Positions 20,885 through 33,700 of a stretch of 64,000 bases of DNA are shown here, one piece after another (the stretch's first letter is position 1; each line of letters starts with the position of its first letter). The notes beneath the pieces were generated by a model that saw only the letters and a program-made list of their open reading frames with translations, ran no database searches and was not told the origin of the DNA. Both the position numbers and the translations under genes were made by a program. This stretch comes from Scleropages formosus (taxonomy: Eukaryota; Chordata; Actinopteri; Osteoglossiformes; Osteoglossidae): NCBI RefSeq assembly GCF_900964775.1, contig NC_041827.1, positions 16,860,707-16,924,706 of the forward strand. The letters run 5' to 3'.

Positions 20885-21286
20885 GCAGCGTGACCCCATC
20901 TCAGCAGCTCTTCTGTGAATCTGGGCCAACAGGCTCTCCGTACCCAGAGCTGCTCCTCCTTGACTTAGTTTTGTGAAACTTTGCTGAAATCAAACAATGT
21001 GCATAAATGCTGTGGTTGTTGGTGTGACCGGCGCCACAGCTGGGAATCCTGGACTTCTTCCACGCTGAGCTCCAGCCGTGACCACAGTATGTCCACCAAG
21101 GGCTGCTCTTTACACTTGTGTGATGGAGAGAACACGCCCTGCCAGCTACTGCGTATGCAATGGAGAGAGAGGGGGACTTACATTGGACACTAGAAACAGG
21201 TGCCATGAAGTCCACAGTTAACACAGTGCATGTGAGCCCAGTCCATGAGATGTGCTACAGTCTAAGTCCTGTGACCTGTAACCAAC

Positions 21287-21292
21287 AATAAA
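21287..21292 (+). terminator. Poly(A) signal of the rpp14-htd2 transcript
   Basis: AATAAA 400 bp after the htd2 stop, followed by T-rich sequence (gtctttttcttttcc). It is the first canonical signal after htd2. Confidence 0.65.
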
Positions 21293-21589
21293 GTCTTTTT
21301 CTTTTCCCCTTGATCCACAAGGACTTTTGACTCACCTTTGTTTGAAAATGAGGACATGAAATAATAGCTAGGCTTGAATGGGTTATAAAAGCATATGTGA
21401 CATTTGAATAATGACCTCAGTCAACCTGCATGGCCCACACGTTACATACAAACAGCCTCAATTCTCTGCGACAAAGTTAACCTGTTGTACAACCTGCAAG
21501 TGAAGAACTATGGTGAACTGTGGTACAGCTGAATAGAGAGTGGTGTTAAAGGTGGTGCAGTTTGGTACAGGGAGGTATAGGGTGCTATA

Positions 21590-21724
21590 CACACACACAC
21601 ACATTTTCAGAACCGCTTGTCCCATACGGGGTCACGGGGAACCGGAGCCTACCCGGTAACACAGGGCGTAAGGCCAGAGGGGGAGGGGACACACCCAGGA
21701 CGGGACGCCAGTCCGTCGCAAGGC
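21590..21724 (-). repeat. SINE family A, 5'-shortened, with 13-bp target-site duplication
   Basis: A reverse copy ends at 'cgcaaggc' without its tRNA-like head. It is bounded by ATAGGGTGCTATA at 21577-21589 and 21725-21737. The clean duplication shows that the shortening happened at insertion. Confidence 0.88.
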
Positions 21725-21989
21725 ATAGGGTGCTATAGTTTGGTACAATTTGGTGTCCCGCCGCACCGCTGGGTGTCGCTGTTCTACATTCACTGTGATG
21801 ACGCAGGATCTGAGGAAACGAGTCCATCGCAGCAATGGTTTATACATGTGACATAAACGTTAGCTTGATTTTTGAAAGATTGTATAAATTAACTGCACAA
21901 AAAATCTGTTGGAGAGGGACCCTCTGGTTTTCCGTTTTCACCAAGAAATTTGATAGGTAATAATTATTTCCACACAGCGCTGTAGTTAC

Positions 21990-22312
21990 GCGCTTCCGGG
22001 AGTGGGAGGGGAACAAGGGAGTGGGAGGAGGAGGTGGTGGTGTTGTTGGAGCGGCGCGAGCGACGCGCGTGCGCGTAGGCATAGACACACTGACAGCGAT
22101 ATCCGAGCAGCTCGAGACGGTTGCGTTAGGACGCCGTGGCTCGCGCACAGCTCAGAGACCCTTCTCCGCGGTCTCGAGCAGCGACATTTCCCCCGTTAAT
22201 TAGCGACTCCCGGGAACTGCCACTGGTTTTCTTTTTAAAAAAAAAAAAAAAAAAATCTTCGTTATTTTCCGACCACCCATCCATCCTCAGTTCCCGGCGG
22301 TGCACGAATGCC
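21990..22312 (+). promoter_or_regulatory. pxk CpG promoter and 5' UTR
   Basis: GC- and CpG-rich stretch (gcggcgcgagcgacgcgcg) directly upstream of the pxk start codon. An A-run at 22239-22256 lies in the probable leader. Intron 1 continues CG-rich to about 22950. Confidence 0.6.
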
Positions 22313-25300
22313 ATGGCTTTCCTTGGGAAGACGTCGTGTTCCGCGAAGGTCCCACTGCTGGACGACACGGTGCCGTTGACGGCCGTTATCGAGGCGAGCC
22401 AGAACCTGCACTCCCACACGGTAGGTGACGCCGGGCCTCCTAGGCTACAGCTGTCGCTGCCCTGTGTGTGAGCAGCCGCTGAACCGGGGCGGCTGCTGAA
22501 GCGGTTGACAGCGAATCCGCGGACGGAGCGGAGGCGCGCCTGGCGCAGCTAGCTAAACCTCGGGCTACCGCGCGCGAAGCCGCGCCTCTCTCGGTGGTTT
22601 CGTTCGGCCGTCGTCGCCTCAACGAGCGCGCGCGCGGGGGGCGACACACCCGGCCGGCACCTCGCGTGTGATGGTGCCCGGTCAGTTCGTCTGCCAGTTT
22701 TACTGACGACCCCCCCGGGCCGTACTGTATCAGTAAAACCAGTTCCTACTAGTCCTGAGTACTTCTAGAGTACTTTTTTCCAGCCCACACCGAACAGCTA
22801 AACCGGAGTCGCAGGTACTCGGTAAGGCTAACTAGCAGCGTCGCGCGCCACCTGACGCGTCGTCGCGTCTCCGTCGGTTCTGTCGGCCGTTCCGTGTTCC
22901 GACCTTCTTTCCCGTTTCCGCGTATTTCGCTCTTCGCAGCTTCGCTCCGTGACACGGGCACCACATAGAAACACAAATAACGGAATGAGCTACCGCTGTA
23001 TGATTTATGGAGTGTTGCCGTGGGAGCTGAGACTCCTGGTTTCGTGTTCGCTCAGTCCTAAATCATGCGCTGAACATGATCATCATCATGGGTTTCCCTT
23101 CAGGCTCCTCCTCCCCTTACCATTCCTGTAAATAACACACTTTTCCCCACAGTCACTTGTTACATTACGCTACTTCCAAATCACTTTTATTCATTTTGGT
23201 CATTTTCCTCAAATAGTTCATGAATCAGCTCCATGCAGCTGGAGCATCATGGATGGAACTCGCAACCTTCTGACTTTTGACAACTCTAATCGCAACAGTA
23301 TCTGTCTTTTAATTCGTAAAGTGCACTGCTAAGTGTGATTAAGGCACCTACCCTGAACTGATACAGTGGAAGTCTCCCAGCAGTGTAAATGGGTAAATAA
23401 TTGGGCAGCACAGAGTGGCACGGCGAGTAGTTTTGCTGCCTTACAGTGCCTGGACAGTGGTGAGAGGGGACATGGGTTTGATCCCCAAGTTTCCATGTTT
23501 TCCCCAGGTCTGTATGGGTTTCCTCTGGGTGCTCCCTTTTCCTCCCACAGTTCAAAGACATGCTATGCGGGTGGATTGTTGACTCTAAAATCACCCGTAA
23601 GTCTGAGTGTGAGTGACGGAGAGAAAGTGTGTTTCACTAGTGTATGACTGAGTGACTCATAGTAGGTAGTGTATGAGTGTAAGTCACCTTGGGTGGATGA
23701 GCTGTGGGCTGATGGTTCCAGTGAACACTAGCGTTCGCGTCGGAGAAAAGCGTCTGCTTAATGGATAAATATCAATCGTACCCAGAAATAAATGATCACG
23801 ATGCAACAATTTTATATTAAAGCTGCACAAACACTGAATTGTAAGCAATTGTGAGGGACTGAGAAGTCTTGCGGTTGTGCAATACAGCGACTGCGCACAG
23901 TGTTTAAAGAGGTCGAAAATGCATTGTGAAGGGAAATTTGATTTGGCATTCATACTAGCAGGAAAGGACATGGGATTTTCCTGGAATTTTAGAAGTATTT
24001 CTCCCACTTGGGTTTAAGTAACATTCTTTGTGTTAGCCAAATTGTCATTTAAGTTGAGGTTTTAACATTTCTGTTTAGTCAAGCATTTCAACCACAAAGG
24101 CCTACATTAGGATAAACAAAAACACAATGTGCCCTGTGTTCTGTAAAACAGCCTGTCGTCTTGCCATTTGTATACTACTCTAAAGAGCAGAAGTGGTTTC
24201 GGGGACATAGGTATCAGTGTTCAGAAGAAATGTGCCCTCTAATAAGTGGTTTTAGAAGTGGCCATACTGCAGCAGATACACTCATACTGATCTTTATTTA
24301 ATGAACATTTATGGACCCTACTAAACTCATAAAAAAATGTTGTAAAGTACAGTCATGTCCATGCATTTTTAAGTTTCTTTTAACACATTTTGTACAGTTG
24401 TGTTTATATGAAGCTGCAGAACAGTGATTTTGACTTGACTTATGGATCGTGTATGTTTTTTTGTTTAAAACAGGAACCTTTTCACTGTAGTCTTTTGTTG
24501 AGCATGGCATTTCATAATAAACCTGTTTGTTTACAGAGGGAATGTTTCTCCTGGTATGGACAGCTGTGTGCTCTCCATGCTGACCATGGAGCACGACAGG
24601 TTGTTGACAGACCTGCCCAGGGCATTACCAGGACTTACCCAGCATGCGCTGAATGTTTTTCATTAGTTTCACTGCCCCCTCTCCTTGTTTCTGATTTTCT
24701 ACATCCATATGTCATGCATTTAATTAAAATACGATCAGGGAACAGGTTGTGGTTCTTATTCGAGAATTCAGTAGATTGGGGGGACTAAACCTCTGTATTA
24801 GAGCGATTCTCTGTAGTTCCTTGAATTTACTGTACACTTACATTGTTCGACTGTGCACGAGAAGCAGAAATACAATTAGCCTCTGAGTTACAGGGCTGCC
24901 GGATCCGATTTATGACGACCCTTTGGACTGTCTCTTTCCATGGGTTTAAAACTTCCTGAACCGCCTTCTGTAACGATGTAATCACATGTCATATGACTCA
25001 TTTATCCCCTTCAGTGTGAAATTACCTTAAAACAGGAGGTCAGTGCTCATAGCCCCAAGTAGCAGAAGATGGCAGTGCTGAATGTGTCTTTATATTTGAA
25101 TTGAGAGTCACGCTTTCTTGCCATTGTGTCATTGATTGTTCTGGAACATTTTGATACACATTTTGGGGAGAACTTTGAAAGACCTGTTGAAGTAGGTGTC
25201 TGATTTATGGATCATTGTATGTTGAGCATATCACATGATGGAGTGCATCTTTTGAGGGAAATGTATAATATTTATTTTTTCCAGCTATCATTGAAACTGG

Positions 25301-28300
25301 TTATAAGCAAAAAATTTTCCCCTCTCTTTTCTAACTAGGAATATATCATTCGTGTTCAGAGGGGTGTTTCTTCAGAGAACACTTGGCAGGTAAATAAATG
25401 CCCAGTTTGAGCAAATGTCATAAAGTGTATGTTAACTATTTGGACTAATGTTATTTGCCCACCCTTGGGCTGTTTTAGTTCTTTTACTGGTGTTTATTAA
25501 TACCAACATCTTTTGATATTGAGGAACCAAGGGCTTTATTTTAGAAGTCAGATATGTTGCAATATTGTATTATTCATTGTACTGAATGCTATAGCTCTGA
25601 CATACTATTTACAGGTCATACGGCGATACAGTGACTTTGATATGTTGAACAACAGTCTGTTGGTAAGTGCTGCTTTAGTGGTTTGACATGTATTCACATA
25701 TTTTGTCTTTGATACAGATAATGTTAAAATGTGTCATGTAATTACATTGACCTTTTTATATATGTATTTTAGAACTACTTGGTATCCAAAAATGATTTCT
25801 GACTGTAATTACTGCTGGGAAAACAGCCTGTGTTTTTGCTGAGTTCTTCTTAAAATGATTTCCTGTAAACATGCATTGTCAGAGACCCAGAATTCCAGAG
25901 GTGACTGCTGTGCTCACAGGATAAGAGGAGGCTGAGCCCTAACACGTCAGTGCTTTGTCTCTATCTCTCCCTGATAGATCTCTGGGATCAACCTGCCTCT
26001 TCCGCCCAAGAAGCTCATAGGGAACATGGACCGGGAGTTCATTGCAGAGAGGCAGAAGGGCCTTCAGGCGTACCTGAACTTCATTACCTTGCATCATCTC
26101 CTCTCCAGCAGCGAGCTTGTGAAGAAATTCCTGGACACTAACAATTACTCTGCAAACTACACAGGTAAGCGGAAAAGTGGACATGGAGTGAAACTTTCAA
26201 GGGCAGAGAGAAATCTCTTTGAAACCTAACAGGGAAAGGTCAAGGCACATTGTATTGGTTTGATTTGTAGACAAAAATTGAAACACAAAGGTAAATGAGA
26301 AACAAGGCAAACTGTGCATTGAACTGTAGGACTTGAACACATGGTTCAGGAGGTAAGGCTGATGCTCACTGGTACTTAATGGAGACAAGTGATCTGTGTT
26401 TCTTTGTGGTGAGGCCTTCTGCTTCATGTCAGAAGTGTGGTTTTCAGGGTGAGTTCTCACACAGGACTTCCTCCCACAGTCTGCTTGGCTACTGAATCAA
26501 GCATAGAAATTATAGACAAGCTGAATTGTCACTAGACCCATGCATTTTTTTTTTTTTTTTTAAACATTTATTCATTTAGCTGATGCTTTTTCTCCAAAGG
26601 AAATTATAATGTTAAGGTTACAGTTATTACAAGCTTATAGCTATTTACTAATGTATACGGCTGGGTAACTTTACCAAAGAAATTTAGGGTAGAGTACCTT
26701 GCTCAAGGGTACTACAGCCGGAGGTGGGGATTGAACCTGCGACCTTTGGATCCAGAGACCACTATACTACAGCTGTCCCCACCATTTTAAGCATTTACTT
26801 TGTCATTTTCAACTTGTGCTCTTTTTCTGATGCATTTCCTTTTTCCATACAGAAATTGCACTACAGCAAGTGTCAATGTTCTTCAGGTCTGACCCTAAAT
26901 GGGAAGTGATAGAACCATTGAAAGACATGGGTAAGTGCTGAGATTAGACATAAACATACTTCTGTGTTTTCGTAGTGGTGCAAGTTAATTGCCTGTATGT
27001 TTTTACCCCCCTTTTGGTTTTATTTTTTTTTTGTAATAGAATGTGTATCTGTCAGATGCCAACTTCATAATATTTGCATGTTATTTGCATGGTCCCAATA
27101 GAGCGGCTCTGTTGAAGTGAGCTTAAGCTGGCTTGCTTTGATTAAACTATTGTTTTAAAGATGCATTAACTAGTTAAACTGCATGCTATGCAAGTTGTCT
27201 TGGGTGCAAAGGATCTAAGTAACAAAATATTGGAATAGTTCAGTGCCAGGGTACCAGAGTCAGTCTTTGGCTGCCGTATTTGTTTCCACTTACTTGCTGT
27301 AATTAGTCTAATTGGTTATTTAGCCATATGTTCACTATCTTTCAAATGTGAGTGTTCACACATATTAAGAATTCTGTTGTGATGAGGGTAACAAGTATAG
27401 CAGTTTAAGCAAAAATGAGTATACACACCTTGATGGAGTATGGAATTCCAATTTAATGTAAACTTGATTGTTCTTTACGTTAGGCTGGAGGATACACAAG
27501 AGGTATTTTCTGGTGAAAAACAAAGAGCAGCCTAAGGAAAGGCAGGTCTTGAGCTGGGTATGTATTATCTTCATTAAGAGACTGCTTGTCCTTAGGCACT
27601 TGCCTAAGACCTCACTCTCGGTGTTAATGTGCTCCTCAGAGCTCTATTTATGCTCATCCTTTTCTGCTCAAACTATAATGAATGAAGAATAGCTCCCAGT
27701 CATTATACCTGTATTTACCTAACTATATTTACTGTTTTTTCATGTGCCATCAAATGAAGGCCTGAGATTGCTTTCCTCAGTCATCTTGAAGAACATAGCT
27801 TTTCAGGTTGACAGAGTACAGTGACCTTACACTCCCCCCCCCCACTTCAATAAGGGATTGATTAAAATATCAATTGGATCATGTCAGTTTTCTGCTGAAG
27901 AAGGAGGGCTGGATGCTGCACAAATCACATTTTGGATTTTATGGCTTTGAGCTGTACAGTATGTCATTTCAGCTCTCTAAGAGTTGCCCTTGATTAGATA
28001 TTGAAGTTACGGTAGAGAAGCATATACAGGTTGTATAACTTATTCATTTTTAAGTTCCGTTCAGAATGGTCTCACACTTCTTGATGCGGTAGGTTGACTT
28101 GGGTCCTGATAAATTCCTGTCAGACAAGGACCTCCAGTCTGCAATGAAGCTTCTCCCTACAATCACAGTAAGTGTAAATCCTGAATGCATTTGAAGTTTA
28201 TAATTCTAACTTCTGAGGTCAGTCTGGTAATATTTCTGTGACCATTTAGGGAAATTCCTTGAAGCCTTGTTCTCTCTGTTTCGAGTTAAATGTGACTGCT

Positions 28301-30699
28301 CAGGTCACCATATTATACATACAACCTAAATCTCTCATTTCTCTTTTTCTAGAACCCTTATATCTCCCCAGTAACCTTTGCTACCACCAGCGAGTCATCT
28401 GCACTGGTGATCCGGGTGTTCAGTGAGAAGGGCACACTGAGGGATCACATATGCAAGGTGTGAAATTTGAATTCCCCCCCCCCCCTCTAGTGTAGGCGAC
28501 TCCCGGCATGCTTTATTCTCTGGCTTTCACCATAGTGTTATTCTTTCGTTTGAAAACTTTTTAATGACCCTCTCTATGGCATGTTCTTCTGGTTGTTCAG
28601 GAAATATAGTAATTTTGCATAAGTCCTGCATTTACATTACTGCAGAGTGGCTCATCTATATTTACTCCTTATATTCAAGTAGTGAAGAAAATTGAAGGGT
28701 TTAATAACCATACATACAGAAAACATTTAAATTCGGGGCTTGCTAGGTAGACCATATTACCTGTTGTTGGGAACCAGTTTTGCGTTTAAAACTGATATAT
28801 TTTGATTATTAATAATTTTCCCATGTGAAAACCATGTTGTAATACATTGTCAGTGTATGTTTTTTTCATCTGTATGGTTTAGTAATATAGTGTTTTGTAA
28901 TTTGTTTATTTTTGAGTATACATAGAGAGCCTCAGACTTGCTATACTATCTTTTGTTGTTTGTAAAATCTGTAATTTTTTATTGCGTTGAATAAAGATAT
29001 GACAAGTGCAGTATAGTTTTACGTGCAAAATATGTAGTTGTACCGGAAGTACATCAAACTGTTTACTCTGTAAAACAAAACTTTAATTCAATTTAATACC
29101 AGCTGTTAACCTTTCATCTTTGAAGACACAGTACAAACTAATTTTACAATAACTAGAATGGAGATATCACTAAACTGCTTACACTATGGATAGATGATTC
29201 AGGTCCTTATGATTAGCTCAGTACACTTAGACATTTGCACTCAAGCAATAAAATTGTACTTTTTTGGTAAATGGCTTATACAGCCATTTAATGAACAAAT
29301 ACGTTTATACAAAATTGCAAGCAATAGAACGGCACCAAATGAAAAGGTGATGTAAGGAAAACGAAATGAGTGTTTAACCTTCTTGTCCATTAAATGGGAG
29401 TATGACAAACAGGAAAAATAAGCATATGCTAGCACCCATGGGGTTTTGCTGTTGCTCAGCTGATGGTGTGCACCAGGAGGCACCAGTCCAAACCACAGTG
29501 CAGTAATGAACAAGCAGCTGAGGCAGAAGAGGCCTCTATGGATTGTTCGGTGGCCAGTTAGACACAGTATTCGGGCTGTTTGCCGTGTCCTTCAAAGTTG
29601 GACACCTCTCAGACCTCATCACCAACTTCTGCAGCCTGTTGCCCAAACTGAGTAAAAGCACTACAGAATAGAGATGCCTTTTCCAAGCATCCCATGGGGA
29701 GGCCCACCACCAGCATGGGGGGACTGGCCACCCTACCCATTGTTCCGCCACCATCTGTCACTGGGGAAAGCAAAGGGTGTTTCATCCTCACATCACTGCC
29801 ATCACCCTGCCTTTTTTCTACAGGTAAAGCCCAAGGAGCCCTTTCTGAAGAAGTACTGTAACCCCAAAAAGATCCAGGGTCTCGAGCTTCAGCAGATCAG
29901 AACATACGGGAGACAGATATTGGAGGTACGACCCCAGTGACCAAAGGTGAACTCTCAGCATGTACAATGTGACTTCCAGTGCAGTGCCTCTGTGGGGGCA
30001 CCCTGTTTGCCAGCTGCTCTCTGACATTTTCATGTTGATGGCTACCAGTCTTCTAATAAGGATCATGGCTTGTGTCTACCGAATTTACTGTCTTTGTTTA
30101 CAATGTAGGTCTTGTGTAAAAGTGCCCTATATCTTTTAAGATTATGCATGCTGGATGTAAGAAGAGAAACGCAGCCCTGCATGTTGCCCATTCTGCTAAA
30201 AGGCACTGCTCATTCAGATTAAGGCACAGTGCTCACATAGTTTGAGTTGTGACTGGCTTTGTTACGCTGGAGGAGGTGGAATAAGTGTTGAGAAACCACC
30301 CCTCGTGCTCATTGTACTTGGGCTCAGTCAGTCAGGCGCCTGCGAATTGTTGGTTGCCAGCATCAAAGATTCTGTTGCTCCTCCAGTTGGCACTTGGCCC
30401 TCCCACATAGTGCTAAACAAGAACATGATCTGGCTGGGATGCAAACGTCCACTTTGCTCTCCCTTCATACTTGGGAGCTGGGTGAGAAACACTGAATTAG
30501 ACATGACAAAATTGCAAGAGAATGTGGTGGGGAAAGAGCAAGAAATGACAATACAGTGTAACTATTCCAATTACTTGGCTTAGTCATTGGTTCTGCAGAG
30601 TCTGTTGTGTTGACTGCAGTTTCTTACTTTACAAATGATGTGTTTTGTGAGTCACCAAGTCATCCTTGGCATTTCAGTCTGATTTCTGTGTGTGTGAAT

Positions 30700-30748
<49 letters not shown>

Positions 30749-33700
30749 TCTGAGTGAACTTTTCCTTCTTTCTTGAATCAGGTCCTCAAATTTCTGCACG
30801 ACAAAGGCTTTCCTTACGGGCATCTCCACGCATCCAACGTCCTAGTAGAAGATGAGACATGTAAACTGCTGGATGTTGAGAACTCCCTCCTCGGGCTCCC
30901 TTCCTTCTACAGACAGTACATAACACAGTTCAGGAAAATCAATGTAAGCCATGTTATGTAACATTAGACATGCTTTGGTACTACCACGTTCTGAGAAACG
31001 TAGAAGTGTTGCCCGGCTTATCCATTCGTGGGAACTCATGAAACACATTGCATTTCTCACTTTGGCATGTTTTTGGGTGGGTTCAGACTTTGGAAAGCAT
31101 GGATGTTTACTCCTTCGGACACCTGCTGTATGAAATGACATACGGAAGACCTCCGGATGCTGTGCCTGTCGACCACTACCCCCCTGCTCCGTCCTCGTCT
31201 ATTGGTGAGTACAACCTATGAGTTGGACAAGTACCCCCAGGCTGTTAGTTGCTTTGAATATTTAGTGAAAGGACAGAATTTGCCACACCACATCCAAAGC
31301 AGAAAATGTGCTTCCACCCCTGAGCTTGTTATGAACTGTGATGGTCATTGTGTAAAGCTACAGGAGGAGCTTTGTAATAGTGATGTGTGTGGTAAAGGGA
31401 AATAACAATTAGAAAACAGGCTGGTGGTGCACCGCAAATGTAAGCAAGACACAATTGCTTGGTTAACTGAAAATTTGGAGGCCTTCCCACTGAAACATTG
31501 CTGCTGTGTTTGTGTCTACACCATGACAAGTGCTGATGCAGAACAAGCTGATCAAATATTTGCATAAGCAAGTGAGATGTGCATTCTCATAGTGGAAAAA
31601 GTGGGGTGAGAGGACCCAAAATACACCCAAATACCATCTGCACTCAGCGAGCAGAGCCTTTTCACCACCAGCATGCTCTTGCAATATAAGAAAAAAGGAA
31701 GTTCTACTTTCATCACTGGAACTTTTGACATTTTGTGCAGAATCTTACATAAAGGAAATTGATGATACCCTGGATGGGGGTCACTTGGTGGGTGGGTCCT
31801 TTTTGGGTATTGGGAGATACTTTTGATAGCTGTAGTTATACACTGCACTTCTTGCCCCTTTCTGCTGGCTAGTGTCTGTGCTGCAGTCCATCCTCTCCAC
31901 AGAGGCATGTAAAACTGGGATGCCTACAGTCAGCCAGCTACTCCAGACACCGTGAGTTTGTATGGGAGGCTCCTCTTGACATTTCATACTTGTAACAGTC
32001 ATTTATCACCCAAGAATGTCTTTCTCCTAATGTAATGCACAAACTATTTTCTATGAGATGTATGTCGCTTTGGAGGAAAGTGTCTGCTAAATTAATAAAT
32101 GTAAGACAATGTACTTGTATGTGAACAGTGCAGTAAAACATGAGATGGTGAATACAACAATAAACATCTACAGACAAGCATGTATGTACTCGTTGCTATT
32201 GAATGTATTATGTTGGTGAGATTACTGAGATTTTGTTTCCCTCCTCTTTCTTTGTCCTAGGCTGTTCAGTGATATGCTGCTTTTCAACTCAGAGAAGCTG
32301 CAGTTTAAGGTAAACAATGAGTGGAATGGACAGGGAGATGTACAGGCTTAGATGTAGGTCTGCTGATATACTTTTTTGGCTTGAAATCTGCAAATTGTTT
32401 TCTCATGCTATAGATTCCAGCCAAATTGAAGGATGCTCTGAAAATGGCTAAAGAGTGCTTGGAAAGACGCCTGCAAGAAGAACAGAAAGTGGTCAGTTTC
32501 TTGCTGCTCCTCCAGGCAGTAAACCACTTTCCCTTCTTATAAATGGAGCAAATATTGGAGGATGAGGTGTCTCCATGATATTACTTGTTCATGACACACA
32601 TTTATTGTGAGCTGAAATCTTGTTTAGCATCTGTAATACATGTTTCTTGTACATCAGAATAAGTTAAAGTGCTTTCCAAAAACAGTGGGGCTAAAAGTTG
32701 GGCTTGCAGTCAAACATTATAAAGCTGTTCTTGCCCAGTAAAAAATAAAATAAAATGTGGTGATGAATTTGTGTGAAGATGAAAGGTCATTCCAACCAGC
32801 CATTTCCAAGGGGACTTAAGCAGTCAGACATTTTTCCTCACTCTTAAGATCCACCAACACCGGAGACTCACCAGGGCTCAGTCTCACCATGGGTCTGAGG
32901 AGGAGAAGAAGAGGAGGAAGATCCTTGCTAGAAAGGTATGGGACTGGGATCATAGCATTATTTTCCATTTGAAATCCTTGCTTAAAGCTACATATTTCAG
33001 TACATTTTTTTGTTTTTATTTTTATTAGAAAGTATAAATCTCTTTTTAACCTTAGAAATCTCGGCAGTCAGCTTATGAGAATGAAGAAGACCTTTCTGCA
33101 AAGTATAACAACAATTCTGGTACGTCCTTGTCTTTTAATAGCAAGGGGAGTTTGGGTATTGAGTGATATCTTTGGTTTTCATGTTGGGGAGACCTTCTTA
33201 AATGTAACAAAATCAGAAGCAAATTTAAACAAAAAGGCCGTTTATTAAACTTGTTTGTACTATTCTATGAAGTTAGTTTGTATTCTTTTGATGGTTCTCA
33301 TAGCTTTTTATTACCCAGTAATGTAATTAATGAAAAGACCTCTTTAAAGCAATGCTCATAATCAAGACTACACACGGAACATTTTACTCAAGTGCAGATA
33401 TCCTAAGAAAAAATATTTTAATAGTATTGGTCTTTTAGGCCAAAAATGTCAGTCATTAATCATGCAGTCATTAGGTGTTTTTGTGTATGAAAAACGCCAA
33501 TTTCAGGCATAGATGGTACTTGCTCCCCATGTCGACATACACATTTTAGTTCATAAAGGTTCTATCAAAGGTTCTTTAAGATTTTAGTCCTCGGTGGAAC
33601 AGAAAGCATGCGTACCTGTAATTGCCATTAAGTTTTCAAACTTCTGAATATGTGTTGTATACATCTGACAGGCATTAGTGGATGTCATACTCACATTGGT

